DNA of 64,000 bases from Exobacillus caeni (GTDB lineage: Bacteria > Bacillota > Bacilli > Bacillales > Guptibacillaceae), in contig NZ_SWLG01000009.1 of assembly GCF_005747095.1 (NCBI RefSeq), forward strand, positions 113,567 through 177,566, given 5' to 3'. Position 1 is the stretch's first letter; each line of letters begins with the position of its first letter. Below the pieces are notes generated by a model. That model was not told where the DNA came from and made no database searches. It saw only the letters and a list, made by a program, of their open reading frames with translations. A program made the translations under genes and the position numbers. This document shows, one piece after another, positions 31,731-42,524 of this stretch.

Positions 31731-31889
31731 GCAAAAGTAAAAGGTTTAGTATTAGGAAAAAAGTAAAATTTTAATCTGATTTATAAAAATTGGCATGAAC
31801 TTCCTAATTATGCTCATACTAAAACTAACGTATGAAAATAAGGTGTTTTTGCTTAAAACTTGAACAGCGTGCAAGGAAGGGAGACAGTT

Positions 31890-33179
31890 ATGGAAAAGTT
31901 AATGATCGCCGGAGGACAGCCTCTAAGTGGAACCGTACAAGTAAGTGGAGCTAAAAACAGCGCAGTTGCTCTTATACCGGCGGCTATTCTTGCTGAATCA
32001 ACAGTGACGATTGACCATTTGCCAAATATTTCAGATGTTGCAATCCTACGTGATTTACTTGAAGAAATTGGCGGTAAAGCTGAGTTGGATGGTACAACAT
32101 TAACCGTTCATCCAGAAAACATGATTGCGATGCCGCTTCCAAATGGACGAGTTAAAAAGCTTCGTGCTTCTTATTATCTAATGGGCGCTATGCTCGGGCG
32201 CTTCAAAAAGGCAGTGATCGGCCTTCCGGGTGGATGTAACCTTGGCCCTCGCCCGATCGACCAGCATATCAAAGGGTTTGAAGCACTCGGAGCAAAAGTG
32301 ACGAATGAACAGGGAGCGATTTACCTTCGTGCGGACGAGCTGATAGGTGCTCGCATTTATCTTGACGTTGTTAGTGTCGGAGCTACGATTAACATTATGC
32401 TTGCTGCAGTCAGGGCAAAAGGTCGGACAGTGATTGAAAATGCTGCGAAAGAGCCTGAAATTATTGATGTCGCAACGCTTTTAACAAGTATGGGCGCAAA
32501 GATAAAAGGTGCCGGTACAGATGTTATTCGCATTGATGGTGTCGATGAACTGCATGGCTGTTATCATTCGATCATCCCGGATCGCATTGAAGCAGGGACA
32601 TATATGATTATGGGAGCTGCAGTGGGAAAAGACCTGGTCATCGATAACGTTATCTCTCAGCACCTTGAGTCCCTTATAGCTAAATTGCGTGAAATGGGTG
32701 TTACGATTGAAACAAACGAAGATCAGGTTTTTGTACAGGCTCCTGATAAGCCGTTAAAGAGTGTAGATATTAAAACACTTGTCTACCCAGGATTTCCAAC
32801 CGATCTTCAACAGCCTTTTACATCCCTTTTAACAAAAGCTGCGGGAAGCAGTGTTGTAACTGACACTATTTATTCTGCCCGCTTTAAACATATTGACGAG
32901 CTCCGCAGGATGGGAGCCAATGTAAAGGTAGAAGGCAGATCGGCGATCATTAACGGTCCGTTGAAGCTGCAAGGAGCCAAGGTGAAGGCTTCAGATCTTC
33001 GTGCGGGAGCATCATTAGTCGTTGCTGGCTTAATGGCGGATGGTATCACTGAGATATCCGGTATCGAGCATATCGATCGTGGTTATGAAAAGCTTGTTGA
33101 AAAGCTTTCAAGCCTTGGGGCGGATATCTGGCGTGAGGAAATGGATGTTGAAGAAATGAAAGAAGTCGAAAGTTCTTGA
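31890..33179 (+). CDS. murAB: UDP-N-acetylglucosamine 1-carboxyvinyltransferase 2
   Basis: 429 residues, as B. subtilis MurAB. First committed step of peptidoglycan precursor synthesis; target of fosfomycin. Lys in SGAKNSAV, the active-site Cys in [14 protein letters not shown] (about residue 117), and the Asp in FPTDLQ are present. ATG 31890 follows AGGGAGACAGTT and gives the family length; the frame is open upstream to 31860. A second MurA copy is normally elsewhere in Bacillus genomes and is not in this window. Confidence 0.94.
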   Translation: MEKLMIAGGQPLSGTVQVSGAKNSAVALIPAAILAESTVTIDHLPNISDVAILRDLLEEIGGKAELDGTTLTVHPENMIAMPLPNGRVKKLRASYYLMGAMLGRFKKAVIGLPGGCNLGPRPIDQHIKGFEALGAKVTNEQGAIYLRADELIGARIYLDVVSVGATINIMLAAVRAKGRTVIENAAKEPEIIDVATLLTSMGAKIKGAGTDVIRIDGVDELHGCYHSIIPDRIEAGTYMIMGAAVGKDLVIDNVISQHLESLIAKLREMGVTIETNEDQVFVQAPDKPLKSVDIKTLVYPGFPTDLQQPFTSLLTKAAGSSVVTDTIYSARFKHIDELRRMGANVKVEGRSAIINGPLKLQGAKVKASDLRAGASLVVAGLMADGITEISGIEHIDRGYEKLVEKLSSLGADIWREEMDVEEMKEVESS

Positions 33180-33191
33180 TGAGCATTCATA

Positions 33192-33222
33192 AAGAAAATC
33201 GTTACTGGAACGATTTTCTTTT
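33192..33222 (+). terminator. Intrinsic terminator of murAB
   Basis: AAGAAAATCGTT-ACTGG-AACGATTTTCTT, perfect 12-bp stem, then TT. Confidence 0.85.
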
Positions 33223-33232
33223 GATTTTAACC

Positions 33233-33246
33233 TGAAAGCGTTTTAC
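33233..33246 (+). promoter_or_regulatory. Partial cre-like site upstream of glpX
   Basis: TGAAAGCGTTTTAC, 12 of 14 positions of the short cre consensus, 67 bases before the start. Confidence 0.25.
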
Positions 33247-33312
33247 TTTTCGTATACAATAGAGAAGAGAGAAAAAATTGCGAGCCCGAAAGCAATGGGG
33301 GAGGAGAAAATC

Positions 33313-34281
33313 ATGGAAAGAAGTTTATCAATGGAGCTTGTCCGTGTAACAGAAGCTGCTGCTTTAGCTTCTGCTAGATGGATGGGAAGAGGCAAGAAGG
33401 AAGAAGCTGATGATGCTGCTACTTCTGCAATGAGAGATGTATTTGATACTGTGCCGATGAAAGGGACGGTTGTAATCGGGGAAGGGGAAATGGATGAAGC
33501 CCCGATGCTGTATATCGGAGAAAAGCTAGGAACAGGTTACGGGCCTCGTGTCGATGTAGCTGTAGACCCGCTTGAAGGGACAAACATTGTCGCTGCCGGC
33601 GGATGGAATGCGCTTGCGGTGCTTGCGGTTGCTGACCACGGTAACTTGCTTCATGCTCCTGATATGTATATGGACAAGATTGCAGTTGGACCTGAAGCGG
33701 TAGGAAAAGTGGACATCAATGCGTCTGTCCTTGACAATTTAAAAGCGGTTGCGAAAGCAAAGAACAAGGATGTCGAGGATTGTGTGGCGATCGTTCTAAA
33801 CCGTAAACGACATGAAAAGATCATCCAGGAAGTTCGGGATGCAGGGGCAAGAATTAAACTGATTTCAGACGGTGATGTTGCAGGTGCGATCAATACGGCG
33901 TTTGAAGATACAGGTGTAGATATTTTGTTTGGCTCAGGAGGAGCTCCCGAGGGTGTTCTTGCTGCAGTGGCATTAAAGTGCCTTGGAGGAGAAATTCAGG
34001 GAAAGCTTCTTCCTCAAAACGATGAAGAACTAAAACGCTGCCATGGAATGGGCATTTCTGATATTAATAGAGTGCTTCGGATGGAAGACCTTGTGAAAGG
34101 CGATGACGCAATCTTTGCTGCTACAGGTGTAACGGATGGAGAGCTTCTAAAAGGTGTTCGATTCAAGGGAACCTTTGGAACGACAAGCTCTGTTGTCATG
34201 AGAGCGAAGTCTGGAACTGTCCGCTTCATTGACGGGAAGCATAGCCTTCATAAAAAACCAGACCTTGTTATTAGACCATAA
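33313..34281 (+). CDS. glpX: Fructose-1,6-bisphosphatase, class II
   Basis: 322 residues, homologue of B. subtilis YwjI. Removes the 1-phosphate of fructose 1,6-bisphosphate in gluconeogenesis. Metal-binding signatures: [19 protein letters not shown] (the Asp-Pro-Leu-Glu-Gly-Thr motif) and [15 protein letters not shown] 33313 follows GGGGGAGGAGAAAATC. Monocistronic, between murAB and rho as in B. subtilis. Confidence 0.95.
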   Translation: MERSLSMELVRVTEAAALASARWMGRGKKEEADDAATSAMRDVFDTVPMKGTVVIGEGEMDEAPMLYIGEKLGTGYGPRVDVAVDPLEGTNIVAAGGWNALAVLAVADHGNLLHAPDMYMDKIAVGPEAVGKVDINASVLDNLKAVAKAKNKDVEDCVAIVLNRKRHEKIIQEVRDAGARIKLISDGDVAGAINTAFEDTGVDILFGSGGAPEGVLAAVALKCLGGEIQGKLLPQNDEELKRCHGMGISDINRVLRMEDLVKGDDAIFAATGVTDGELLKGVRFKGTFGTTSSVVMRAKSGTVRFIDGKHSLHKKPDLVIRP

Positions 34282-34305
34282 TGGCCTTATAATCTATATA
34301 TTAAG

Positions 34306-34332
34306 AGGTAGTGCGTTTCATGCGCGCTACCT
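34306..34332 (+). terminator. Hairpin after glpX, weak terminator
   Basis: AGGTAGTGCG/CGCGCTACCT (10 bp with one G-T pair) followed by TATAACTGTTT. The rest of 34333-34702 is AT-rich; I see no gene and no clear regulatory element in it. Confidence 0.5.
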
Positions 34333-34702
34333 TATAACTGTTTAAAAGTTGAATAATTCATGTTAATATGGGTAAAATAAAAATTGTGTTTTGTTTTTTG
34401 ATTCATCTTCTATGTTAAGATTCCTCATCATGGAAAATTCCTGCTCTAAAACTCCATGTACCTCTTAAGGAATTACATATTCAGCCCTACAAGGACGAAT
34501 TTCTTTTTGGTCGTTTATTTAAAATTTAATTTTTTCAAAGAAAGCAGATCTGTTTGTTTTTCTTCTTTTAAACAATGTTTTAATTGTTTGTTTTTCTATG
34601 GATGTTTTTCGAAAAGAGTGTTGGTGGGAATGAACGTATAATAGACAGGCATCGTGTAGCTTGTTTCAAGCAATATTTAAAAATCAGAAGTGTGGTGTCA
34701 TA

Positions 34703-35971
34703 ATGGGAGTTAATTTATCAGAATTAGAAGGTATGAAACTAAAAGATTTGTACGAAAAAGCCAAAGAATACAAAGTCTCATACTATAGCAAACTTAACAA
34801 AAGAGAACTTGTTTTTTCGATTCTTAAAGCTCAGGCTGAACAATCCGGCCTATTGTTTATGGAAGGGGTTCTTGAAATTATCCCTTCAGAAGGCTTTGGC
34901 TTTTTAAGGCCGATCAATTATTCGCCGAGCTCAGAGGATATTTATATTTCAGCATCCCAAATCAGGCGTTTTGACTTGAGAAACGGTGACAAAGTATCAG
35001 GAAAAGTTCGTCCGCCAAAAGAAAACGAGCGTTACTACGGTCTGTTGCATGTAGAAGCTGTTAACGGGGAAGATCCTGATTCCGCGAAGGAACGTGTACA
35101 CTTCCCGGCGCTTACTCCGCTTTATCCTGAAAAGAAAATGGTGTTCGAAAGCAATCCGAAAAACATTTCGACGCGAATTATCGATATGATTGCACCGGTT
35201 GGTTTTGGACAGCGGGGATTGATTGTTGCCCCTCCAAAGGCCGGAAAAACGATGCTTTTAAAGGAAATTGCTAACAGTATCACAACCAATCATCCTGAAA
35301 CCGAACTGATTGTGCTATTGATCGATGAGCGACCTGAGGAAGTGACCGATATCGAGCGCTCCGTTGATGGAGAAGTAGTGCATTCAACATTTGATGAAGT
35401 GCCGGAAAATCATATTAAGGTAGCAGAACTTGTGCTGGAACGTGCGATGCGCCTGGTAGAACATAAAAAAGATGTTGTGATTCTGCTTGACAGTATCACA
35501 CGTCTTGCAAGAGCATACAACCTTGTAATCCCTCCGAGCGGCAGAACCCTGTCCGGTGGTATTGACCCGGCTGCGTTCCATCGTCCTAAACGTTTCTTTG
35601 GTGCGGCAAGGAATATTGAAGAAGGCGGAAGCTTAACGATTTTGGCAACTGCCCTTGTCGAAACCGGGTCACGTATGGATGATGTAATTTACGAGGAATT
35701 TAAAGGAACAGGAAATATGGAGCTTCATCTCGACCGTCGCCTTGCAGAAAGAAGAATTTTCCCGGCGATCGATATCAGGCGTTCTGGAACAAGAAAAGAG
35801 GAAATGCTTTTGCCGAAAGAGCAGCTTGAAATGTTATGGTCGATCCGTAAAAGTATGGACGATTCGATGGAATTTGTGGAGCATTTCTTGAAACGGATGA
35901 AGAAAACGAAGACAAACAAGGAATTTTTCGATATATTTGAGAAGGAAAAAACTGGCTCTTCACGCAGGTAA
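34703..35971 (+). CDS. rho: Transcription termination factor Rho
   Basis: 422 residues, hexameric RNA helicase. N-terminal SAP-like Rho_N, cold-shock RNA-binding domain with RNP1-like [20 protein letters not shown], Walker [10 protein letters not shown], Walker [17 protein letters not shown], arginine-rich C-terminal part. ATG 34703 lines up with B. subtilis Rho; the RBS (GTGGTG) is weak, which may matter for the known Rho autoregulation. The unusually long 420-base gap upstream is a plausible Rho-responsive leader (inference). Confidence 0.95.
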   Translation: MGVNLSELEGMKLKDLYEKAKEYKVSYYSKLNKRELVFSILKAQAEQSGLLFMEGVLEIIPSEGFGFLRPINYSPSSEDIYISASQIRRFDLRNGDKVSGKVRPPKENERYYGLLHVEAVNGEDPDSAKERVHFPALTPLYPEKKMVFESNPKNISTRIIDMIAPVGFGQRGLIVAPPKAGKTMLLKEIANSITTNHPETELIVLLIDERPEEVTDIERSVDGEVVHSTFDEVPENHIKVAELVLERAMRLVEHKKDVVILLDSITRLARAYNLVIPPSGRTLSGGIDPAAFHRPKRFFGAARNIEEGGSLTILATALVETGSRMDDVIYEEFKGTGNMELHLDRRLAERRIFPAIDIRRSGTRKEEMLLPKEQLEMLWSIRKSMDDSMEFVEHFLKRMKKTKTNKEFFDIFEKEKTGSSRR

Positions 35972-36047
35972 GAGAGATGATATAATAGGGAACGGCAAAG
36001 CGGGAAAGACCTATGCTGAGGGTAATGACAAAGTTTTTTATTCCTCA

Positions 36048-36076
36048 TTGCATATATGGATACTCCCTGTTATAAT
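36048..36076 (+). promoter_or_regulatory. SigA promoter for rpmE
   Basis: TTGCAT (36048-36053), 17 bases, TATAAT (36071-36076). The leader contains hairpin TGCCCG-gaatttt-CGGGCA at 36100-36118. Confidence 0.7.
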
Positions 36077-36099
36077 ATTTCTATGTGTTTAGGAATGAC

Positions 36100-36118
36100 T
36101 GCCCGGAATTTTCGGGCA
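36100..36118 (+). promoter_or_regulatory. Hairpin in the rpmE 5' leader
   Basis: TGCCCG/CGGGCA, 6 bp, about 18 bases after the expected transcript start. No T-run, so not a terminator; possible mRNA stabiliser or L31 autogenous site. Confidence 0.35.
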
Positions 36119-36173
36119 TCCTATAAAGTTAACTCTGTTTCCTCAGGACTCAGGGCGGAAGGAGATGAAAAGC

Positions 36174-36380
36174 ATGAAACAAGGAATTCATCCTGGTTAT
36201 GAAAAAGTAACAGTTACTTGTGCATGCGGAAACGAATTTGAAACTGGTTCTTCAAAAGCTGAAGGCGTAAAAGTTGAGGTTTGTTCCGAGTGCCATCCAT
36301 TCTACACAGGCCGTCAGAAGTTTGCTGAAGCCGGTGGACGTGTAGATCGCTTTAGAAAAAAATACAACCTTAATAAGTAA
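36174..36380 (+). CDS. rpmE: 50S ribosomal protein L31 (zinc-binding C+ form)
   Basis: 68 residues. Zinc-ribbon cysteines in [11 protein letters not shown] and [13 protein letters not shown], so this is the Zn-dependent paralogue (RpmE rather than YtiA). ATG 36174 gives [12 protein letters not shown] and is 9 bases after AAGGAG; ATG 36165 would abut the RBS. Own promoter and terminator. Confidence 0.96.
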   Translation: MKQGIHPGYEKVTVTCACGNEFETGSSKAEGVKVEVCSECHPFYTGRQKFAEAGGRVDRFRKKYNLNK

Positions 36381-36389
36381 GGCTGGTAA

Positions 36390-36420
36390 ACAGGCAAGTA
36401 CTTCTCTTGCCTGTTTTTTT
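36390..36420 (+). terminator. Intrinsic terminator of rpmE
   Basis: ACAGGCAAG-TACTTCT-CTTGCCTGT then TTTTTT; perfect 9-bp stem. Confidence 0.92.
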
Positions 36421-36599
36421 ACTCGCACAAATTATTTTCGCACCTTCTAGTCAAAGCATGAAAAATTATACCAGGCATTCATACCATCTCCTGCGAAAAG
36501 ATATTATGCCCCGATAATGGATACATACACTGATATCGTGACGGCATTTCAGGGTATTGAATAAGCTATTAAGAAATACCGGAAAGGAGAAGTCATCGC

Positions 36600-37220
36600 A
36601 TGCAAGTCATGTCACGCCCCGGTTGGATCGAAGTCATTTGCGGAAGCATGTTTTCCGGCAAATCGGAAGAATTGATTCGCCGGGTGAAAAGAGCTACCTA
36701 CGCCAAGCAAAAGGTTAATGTTTTTAAACCGAAAATCGATGACCGTTATAGTGAAGAAGCGGTTGTTTCCCATAATGGAATGTCTGTAATGGCTGTTCCT
36801 GTTGAAAATTCACTCGATATTTTTGATTTATTAGTGGATGATGTCGAGATTGTCGCAATCGATGAAGTCCAGTTTTTTGATGAAGATATTACAATGGTTG
36901 CACAAAAGTTGGCTGATCAAGGGGTAAGAGTCATTGTAGCTGGTTTAGACCAGGACTTTAGAGGAGAATCATTTGGCCAGATGCCGCAGCTTTTAACAAT
37001 GGCGGAATTTGTGACAAAATTGCAGGCCATTTGCGTATCCTGTGGATCACCTGCAAGCAGGACTCAGCGATTGATCGATGGCGATCCAGCCCATTATGAG
37101 GATCCGATAATCCTTGTGGGTGCTTCAGAGTCATATGAACCTCGCTGCCGCCATTGTCATGAAGTGCCGGGGAAGTCCCATTCTCCAAATAAAACCGAAA
37201 ACTCTGAATTAGTGAAGTAG
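36600..37220 (+). CDS. tdk: Thymidine kinase
   Basis: 206 residues, type II (TK1-like). Phosphorylates thymidine in nucleotide salvage. P-loop [19 protein letters not shown] (Walker B), lasso-domain zinc cysteines in CVSCG and CRHCHE, and substrate-binding YEPRC. ATG at 36600 follows AAAGGAGAAGTCATCGC. Lies between rpmE and prfA as in B. subtilis and has its own terminator. Confidence 0.95.
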   Translation: MQVMSRPGWIEVICGSMFSGKSEELIRRVKRATYAKQKVNVFKPKIDDRYSEEAVVSHNGMSVMAVPVENSLDIFDLLVDDVEIVAIDEVQFFDEDITMVAQKLADQGVRVIVAGLDQDFRGESFGQMPQLLTMAEFVTKLQAICVSCGSPASRTQRLIDGDPAHYEDPIILVGASESYEPRCRHCHEVPGKSHSPNKTENSELVK

Positions 37221-37249
37221 CTGTTTCTAAGGAAACGGCTCTTTTTTTT
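37219..37249 (+). terminator. Intrinsic terminator of tdk
   Basis: AGCTGTTTC-TAAG-GAAACGGCT followed by CTTTTTTTT. Confidence 0.9.
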
Positions 37250-37373
37250 GCTTAAAAAATTCCATCCATTGTTTTACGCAGCAAATTTCCTTTAATTGGT
37301 CTTATAGATGGTACATTTTTCTTCGTCTTCTTTATCGTGGGACAGGGCACGCTAAGTGCAGGAGGTGTCCTAG

Positions 37374-37748
37374 ATGAAAAAAGGTTTAATGATCGCTGGA
37401 ATCATTCCGGTGCTTCTTGCAGCTTGTTCGCCGCTTCAATCCTCAGGGGCAAGGGACCGGAATGAAATTCAAAACATATATGAAACAAATTTAAACCCGA
37501 ATAACTACCGAAACATGAATGCTAACAAGCCGACACTCAGTAACGACCAGGCGAAGATAAGAGAAGCTGTTAATCGGATTGACGGAGTTAGAGCAGGCAT
37601 GGTAGCAATTGTTGGGAACATTGCTTATGTTAATGTTAAATTCACAAAAGACATTAAACAGGAAGATCGCAGGGATTACCTGAATGAAATTGAAGAAAAA
37701 GTGTATAAGGAAGTTCCCCGGTATAAAATCCGTGCCAGAGAATCGTAA
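37374..37748 (+). CDS. Small lipoprotein, YhcN/YlaJ-like
   Basis: 124 residues with a lipoprotein signal peptide: MKKG, hydrophobic core and lipobox LLAAC (Cys18). The mature part has DQAKIREAVNRIDGVRAGMVAIVGNIAYVNVKF, the pattern of the sporulation lipoprotein YhcN/YlaJ family. Membrane-anchored outside the cytoplasmic membrane, function unknown, possibly spore-related. AGGAGGTGTCCTAG precedes the ATG. Convergent with the disulfide reductase gene. Confidence 0.8.
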   Translation: MKKGLMIAGIIPVLLAACSPLQSSGARDRNEIQNIYETNLNPNNYRNMNANKPTLSNDQAKIREAVNRIDGVRAGMVAIVGNIAYVNVKFTKDIKQEDRRDYLNEIEEKVYKEVPRYKIRARES

Positions 37749-37776
37749 AGGACGCTCCTTCCCGGAGAGTCCTTTT
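37747..37776 (+). terminator. Intrinsic terminator after the lipoprotein gene
   Basis: AAAGGACGCTCC-TTCCC-GGAGAGTCCTTTT; stem with a small internal loop, starting at the stop codon. Confidence 0.8.
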
Positions 37777-37878
37777 ATTACCGTATAGAAAATATACCTT
37801 TTAGCAGAGAAGAAGGTTCGCCGTTTTTGAAAAGTTTTAGGAAAGATAGCGCAATTCTCCGTCGGCGAGTTTTCTATC

Positions 37879-39210
37879 TTATGTTGCCCGCCTTGCAGCC
37901 TGTTGAATCGGATCCCATACACTGTTGTAAGGTGGAGAGTAAGCAAGATCAAGATCTTCCATATCGTGTAGAGTCATCTGGTGAAACAATGCAGTAGCAA
38001 GCACATCCACCCTTTTATCAACGCCGTGTTTCCCTATAAATTGCCCGCCTAGAATCCTCTGGTTATCCTTTCGGAATGTAATCTTTACCTTCAGTTTCTC
38101 GGCATCAGGATGATAGCCAGCAATGTCGGTTGCTTCTGTATAACAGGAGTCGTAAGGAATTCTTAACGCTTCTGCTTCTTTTTCAGATATACCCGTCCTG
38201 CCCAGCGTAAGGTCAAGAAACTTGATTACAGAGGTTCCGACTATGCCTTTAAACGTTTTAGGGATTCCGGCCATATTCAATCCTGCGATTCGCCCCTGTT
38301 TATTTGCTGTCGTTCCGAGCGGGATAAAATCGTCTTTTTCTTTTACCAGGTTATAATGGACAGCACAGTCTCCGGCTGCATAGACATCCTTCACGTTTGT
38401 TTCCATGTAATGGTTGACCTTGATGGCCCCGTTTTCTGCCAGATGGATCGGTGTACCTTTTACAAACTCGGTGTTTGGCTTAACACCTACAGAAACGAGG
38501 ACAAGATCCGCTTGATAGCTTCCTTTATCAGTTACGACCTGTTCGACACTCTTGCTGCCTTCGAATGCTTTTACCGCTTCTTTCGTTTTTACTTCTATCC
38601 CGTGTTTTTCAGCTTCTTCGTGTACAAACGTTGCCATGTCTTCATCAAAAATCCCGGCAAGATGAGAAGATAGTTCAATAATGGTTACTTTTTTTCCGAG
38701 GTGAACAAATGCTTCTGCCATTTCGAGTCCGATGTATCCACCGCCGATAACAGTAACATGTTCTACGTCTTTATCAAGCGAGCCCATTATTTCTTCTGCA
38801 TCCGGTATTGTTTTTAGCATATGTATCCCCTCAAGATCAAACCCTTCCCATTTTGGATTAACAGGATTTACTCCTGTAGCAATCAACAGCCTGTCGTACT
38901 CGTATGAAAAGATTTCATGGGAATCTAACTTTGTTCCAGTCACAACTTTGTTGACTGTATCCACCTTTTCAACATTGTGTAACGTTCTGGCATCAATGCC
39001 GTACTTATCACGAAAAGTTTCCGCCCTGCGTGCGATGAGGTTTTCGGTCGATGGAATCAATCCGCTTATCACATAAGGAAGTCCGCACTGTCCGTAAGAA
39101 TAAATCGAGCCTCTTTCAAGCGTGAGTACCTCTGCCTCTGAATCGTTCCTCACAATTTGCATCGCAGCACTCATACCGGCCGCATCTCCGCCGATCACTA
39201 CATATTTCAT
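37879..39210 (-). CDS. FAD-dependent pyridine nucleotide-disulfide oxidoreductase (CoA-disulfide reductase type)
   Basis: 443 residues. FAD-binding [13 protein letters not shown] at the N-terminus, NAD(P)-binding [17 protein letters not shown] near residue 155, second FAD motif VYAAGDCA, C-terminal dimerisation domain. The single redox Cys in [13 protein letters not shown] is at the position used by CoA-disulfide reductase and NADH oxidase/peroxidase, which cannot be told apart here. ATG follows AAGGAGGAATGGGTA. Monocistronic; not part of the B. subtilis core order at this position, so a lineage-specific insertion. Confidence 0.85.
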   Translation of the reverse strand: MKYVVIGGDAAGMSAAMQIVRNDSEAEVLTLERGSIYSYGQCGLPYVISGLIPSTENLIARRAETFRDKYGIDARTLHNVEKVDTVNKVVTGTKLDSHEIFSYEYDRLLIATGVNPVNPKWEGFDLEGIHMLKTIPDAEEIMGSLDKDVEHVTVIGGGYIGLEMAEAFVHLGKKVTIIELSSHLAGIFDEDMATFVHEEAEKHGIEVKTKEAVKAFEGSKSVEQVVTDKGSYQADLVLVSVGVKPNTEFVKGTPIHLAENGAIKVNHYMETNVKDVYAAGDCAVHYNLVKEKDDFIPLGTTANKQGRIAGLNMAGIPKTFKGIVGTSVIKFLDLTLGRTGISEKEAEALRIPYDSCYTEATDIAGYHPDAEKLKVKITFRKDNQRILGGQFIGKHGVDKRVDVLATALFHQMTLHDMEDLDLAYSPPYNSVWDPIQQAARRAT

Positions 39211-39270
39211 TACCCATTCCTCCTTATCCCACGTTGCTTCTTTTTAGTATTCCCCGGGTAGTATTCTTAT

Positions 39271-39350
39271 TAACATTTTTTTGGGTCAGACCCCGAAGTT
39301 AATTATCCACAAAAACAATGGGGTCAGACCCTGCTGTGATGTGTGGATAA
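39271..39350. repeat. Double palindromic repeat with GGGTCAGACCC cores
   Basis: First unit: TTAAC...GGGTCAGACCCC...GTTAA. Second unit: TTATCCACA (39303-39311)...GGGGTCAGACCC...TGTGGATAA (39342-39350). Related to 9527-9589. The arms of the second unit equal DnaA boxes. The rest of 39211-39542 shows no gene. Confidence 0.65.
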
Positions 39351-39542
39351 AACAAAACGCGTTGGTAGAAAGATAACGTTGTTTAAATCTGTGGCATATA
39401 CATAGTCAAGACGGTTTGAATAGGTATTGGGACGCCTTCTCCCGGGTTATCCAAAAAAACAGTGGGGTGTTGCCCGCTTTACTAATGGGCATTTGTATAC
39501 TATAATTAGAATGTTATGCAATGATTAATGAGGTGAAAAAGC

Positions 39543-40613
39543 GTGTTAGAACGTTTAGAAGCGATAGAAGAGCGTTATGAAAAATTAAATGAGTTGCTTA
39601 GTGATCCAGAAGTTATTAATGATACAAATAAGCTGCGTGAGTATTCGAAGGAGCAGTCTGATCTGCAGGAGATTGTCCAGGTTTACCGCGTTTATAAAAC
39701 TGTAACAGATGAATTAGAAGATGCAAAAGTGATGCTGGAAGAAGAAAAAGATCAGGAAATGCGTGAAATGGTTAAGCTTGAGCTCAATGAGCTGGAAGAA
39801 CGTGAAGAAGAGCTTAGCGACAAACTGAAAGTCTTGCTTCTTCCAAAAGATCCTAACGACGATAAGAACGTTATCGTTGAGGTTCGCGGTGCTGCCGGTG
39901 GAGACGAAGCTGCATTGTTTGCCGGCGACCTATACCGTATGTACAGCCGATATGCTGAGGTGCAGGGCTGGAAGACAGAAGTTATCGAAGCGAGTTCCAC
40001 GGAGCTTGGCGGTTACAAAGAGATTATCTTTATGATCAACGGTAACGGAGCTTATTCTAAGCTTAAGTATGAAAACGGAGCTCACCGTGTTCAGCGTGTA
40101 CCATCTACAGAATCCGGCGGACGCATTCACACTTCGACTGCTACAGTCGCTGTACTGCCTGAAGCAGAAGAGGTTGAAGTAGAAATTCACGAGAAAGACA
40201 TTCGTGTTGATACATTTACATCCAGCGGGCCAGGAGGGCAAAGTGTAAATACTACTATGTCTGCGGTTCGTTTAACACACTTGCCAACTGGGACAGTGGT
40301 ATCATGCCAGGATGAAAAATCACAGATTAAAAACAAAGAAAAAGCAATGAAAGTATTGCGTGCACGTGTATATGATAAGTTCCAGCAGGAAGCACAAAAG
40401 GAATACGATGAAACCCGTAAATCTGCAGTAGGGACAGGGGACCGTTCGGAGCGTATTCGTACGTACAATTTCCCGCAAAACCGTGTAACAGACCACCGCA
40501 TTAACTTAACGATTCAGAAGCTCGATCAGATTCTTCAGGGGAAGCTGGATGAGTTTATCGATGCGTTAATTACTGAAGAGCAAACCAGGTTAATGACAGA
40601 GGCTGGAGTGTGA
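39543..40613 (+). CDS. prfA: Peptide chain release factor 1
   Basis: 356 residues, the same length as B. subtilis PrfA. Terminates at UAA and UAG. Catalytic GGQ in [20 protein letters not shown], the Gln that PrmC methylates. GTG start after GAGGTGAAAAAGC. Followed after 7 bases by prmC, whose product modifies this protein, a functional pair kept in one operon. Confidence 0.97.
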   Translation: MLERLEAIEERYEKLNELLSDPEVINDTNKLREYSKEQSDLQEIVQVYRVYKTVTDELEDAKVMLEEEKDQEMREMVKLELNELEEREEELSDKLKVLLLPKDPNDDKNVIVEVRGAAGGDEAALFAGDLYRMYSRYAEVQGWKTEVIEASSTELGGYKEIIFMINGNGAYSKLKYENGAHRVQRVPSTESGGRIHTSTATVAVLPEAEEVEVEIHEKDIRVDTFTSSGPGGQSVNTTMSAVRLTHLPTGTVVSCQDEKSQIKNKEKAMKVLRARVYDKFQQEAQKEYDETRKSAVGTGDRSERIRTYNFPQNRVTDHRINLTIQKLDQILQGKLDEFIDALITEEQTRLMTEAGV

Positions 40614-40620
40614 ACGTAAC

Positions 40621-41481
40621 ATGCGAAAAATTTACGAAGCCCTCAATTGGGCTTCTTCTTTTTTAGAAGAAAATGGACGCGAACCGTTTGCTGCTGAGTT
40701 GCTGCTTCGCCATGAACTGGGGGTCGATCGAACCGGCCTTTTCATGAAAATGCGGGACGGTATTCCAGAGGCTATGGAGCGGGCATTTGTTGAAAAGATT
40801 AAAGCCCATGCAACAGGTATTCCGCTTCAGCATCTTACAGGAACAGAAAGCTTTTACGGGCGCGAATTCACGGTTAACGAACATGTGTTGATTCCAAGGC
40901 CGGAAACAGAAGAACTCGTATTAGGAGTTATCGAAAGGTCCGCGAAGCTCTTTCCTGGAAGTGAGCCTTTATCACTTGTAGACGTTGGAACCGGGAGCGG
41001 GGCAATTGCGATTTCTCTGGCATTAGAGCTCGAACGGTCAAACGTGACCGCGATCGACATTTCTGAGGAAGCATTAAAGGTCGCCAAACAAAACGCAATC
41101 AACCTTCGTGCAGAGGTTTCCTTCTTGCATGGAGACCTGCTGCAGCCAATTATCGAACAGGGAAAGCGTTTTGACATCGTCGTCTCCAACCCTCCGTATA
41201 TCTCGCAGGAAGATTACGAGCAGCTTGACCCGCTTGTGAGAGACCATGAGCCAATAACAGCTCTAGTTGGCGGAGAAGACGGTTACGAATTATACCGAAA
41301 GCTTGCCCACCAAATTCCTAAAGTATTAGCTCCTAAGGGGATCATCGCTTTTGAAGTCGGCGAAAAACAGGCGAAAACAGTCGCCGGCTTTCTAGAAGCC
41401 TCCTTTGGAAACAACATCAAAACAGAAATCGTAAAAGACATAAACGGAAAACAACGCATGGTCTTCGGACAGGTAGGATAA
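40621..41481 (+). CDS. prmC: Peptide chain release factor N5-glutamine methyltransferase
   Basis: 286 residues. Methylates the GGQ glutamine of release factors. N-terminal helical recognition domain, SAM site VDVGTGSGAIAISLA, and the catalytic NPPYIS tetrapeptide typical of Gln-N5 methyltransferases. Its stop codon lies inside the terminator hairpin. Structured element R4 follows. B. subtilis has ywkF next before spoIIR; that gene is missing here. Confidence 0.95.
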   Translation: MRKIYEALNWASSFLEENGREPFAAELLLRHELGVDRTGLFMKMRDGIPEAMERAFVEKIKAHATGIPLQHLTGTESFYGREFTVNEHVLIPRPETEELVLGVIERSAKLFPGSEPLSLVDVGTGSGAIAISLALELERSNVTAIDISEEALKVAKQNAINLRAEVSFLHGDLLQPIIEQGKRFDIVVSNPPYISQEDYEQLDPLVRDHEPITALVGGEDGYELYRKLAHQIPKVLAPKGIIAFEVGEKQAKTVAGFLEASFGNNIKTEIVKDINGKQRMVFGQVG

Positions 41482-41500
41482 CCATCCCGCCTGTCTTTTT
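41468..41500 (+). terminator. Intrinsic terminator overlapping the prmC stop
   Basis: GACAGG-TA-GGAT-AACC-ATCC-CG-CCTGTC followed by TTTTT. Confidence 0.85.
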
Positions 41501-41532
41501 CCATGGGTATATTTTAATTTTTAGCATTTAAA

Positions 41533-41686
41533 TGAGACCACAAAGCGACACTTCTTTGCTCCCCCTAAAAAATAGATTGCCAAATCTATTTTATAAGAGC
41601 GTTAGCGACAAGTCTCTTGTGTTATAAAAGCTGCGTCAAGCTCGCTTGTAAGAAGCATTTATAACATAAGAGACGCCGGGGGAGCA
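41533..41686 (+). repeat. Structured intergenic element, copy R4
   Basis: Outer helix TGCTCCCCC/GGGGGAGCA; A-rich hairpin AAAATAGATT-GCCA-AATCTATTTT (paired change relative to R5); inner helix GTCTCTTGTGTTATAAA pairing with TTTATAACATAAGAGAC; apical CAAG-CTCG-CTTG. 123 bases before spoIIR, same direction. Confidence 0.88.
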
Positions 41687-41809
41687 TAAGTGATACCATC
41701 TATTACTCCTCAGTTCGTCGAAATCCTTCGACTTATGTTGGAAGAAAACACGTTTGAACTCCGTATAACCTGTCCACACTGTTTGTAACAGAAAGGACGG
41801 GGAATAAAA

Positions 41810-42454
41810 ATGAAAAAACAAGCACTTATCCATCTATTAATCTCTTTTATCATTGTTTTTACAAGCTTATCCTCAAGCCAGCCAAGAGCCTTTGCAGAAC
41901 AGGATCCAAATGTTATCCCGGACGAAGCGATTCGCCTTCGCATCCTGGCAAACAGCAATTCTGATGCCGATCAATCAGTTAAGCGGCTCATCCGTGATAA
42001 AGTAAATGAATCGATCAATACATGGGTAAAGGATCTGACATCCATTGAAGCTTCACGAAAAGTGATCCGAAGCCATCTTGGTGAAATCAGCAATATCGTT
42101 AGCAATGAGCTTGAAGCAATGAACCTCGATGGCCAAAATTACAAGGTAGAATTTGCGAAAGTGCAGTTCCCTACTAAACTTTACGGAAACTATGTATATC
42201 CGGCTGGAAAATATGAGGCAGTGTTGATCACTCTAGGCGAAGGTCTTGGCGACAACTGGTGGTGTGTGTTGTTCCCTCCGTTATGCTTCCTTGATTTTGA
42301 TAACGGGGATGCCGTAAAAGATGCAAACAATGAAAAAGCGGTGAATACTGAACAGGCTAAAGAAATCCAAACGGAAAAGGAAGAAGTAAAAGTAGAATTT
42401 TTCCTGGTAACTGTTTTTGATGGATTAGTAGACTTTGTGAAAAATCTATTTTAA
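41810..42454 (+). CDS. spoIIR: Stage II sporulation protein R
   Basis: 214 residues. Secreted forespore signal that triggers processing of pro-SigmaE by SpoIIGA in the mother cell. Signal peptide at residues 1-29 (hydrophobic LIHLLISFIIVF, Ala-Phe-Ala cleavage region). Conserved core: IPDEAIRLRILANSNSDADQ, RDKVNESINTWVKDL, FPTKLYGNYVYPAGKYEAVLI, GLGDNWWCVLFPPLCFLDF. The C-terminal 50 residues are less conserved. ATG follows AAAGGACGGGGAATAAAA. I could not fit a convincing SigF promoter upstream. Confidence 0.95.
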   Translation: MKKQALIHLLISFIIVFTSLSSSQPRAFAEQDPNVIPDEAIRLRILANSNSDADQSVKRLIRDKVNESINTWVKDLTSIEASRKVIRSHLGEISNIVSNELEAMNLDGQNYKVEFAKVQFPTKLYGNYVYPAGKYEAVLITLGEGLGDNWWCVLFPPLCFLDFDNGDAVKDANNEKAVNTEQAKEIQTEKEEVKVEFFLVTVFDGLVDFVKNLF

Positions 42455-42524
42455 TGTAAACTGCCGGTGATATTTTTCCTTCCGATCTCATAGGTTTATA
42501 GAAATGGGAAATGGAGGGGGATCT

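Noticed and set aside
34456..34641. 61-codon frame before rho
   Set aside because: Phe-rich translation of AT-rich DNA, no RBS, no recognisable family.
41700..41809. SigF promoter for spoIIR
   Set aside because: CGTATA near 41763 resembles a -35, but no GGnnAnAnT -10 follows at the right distance.
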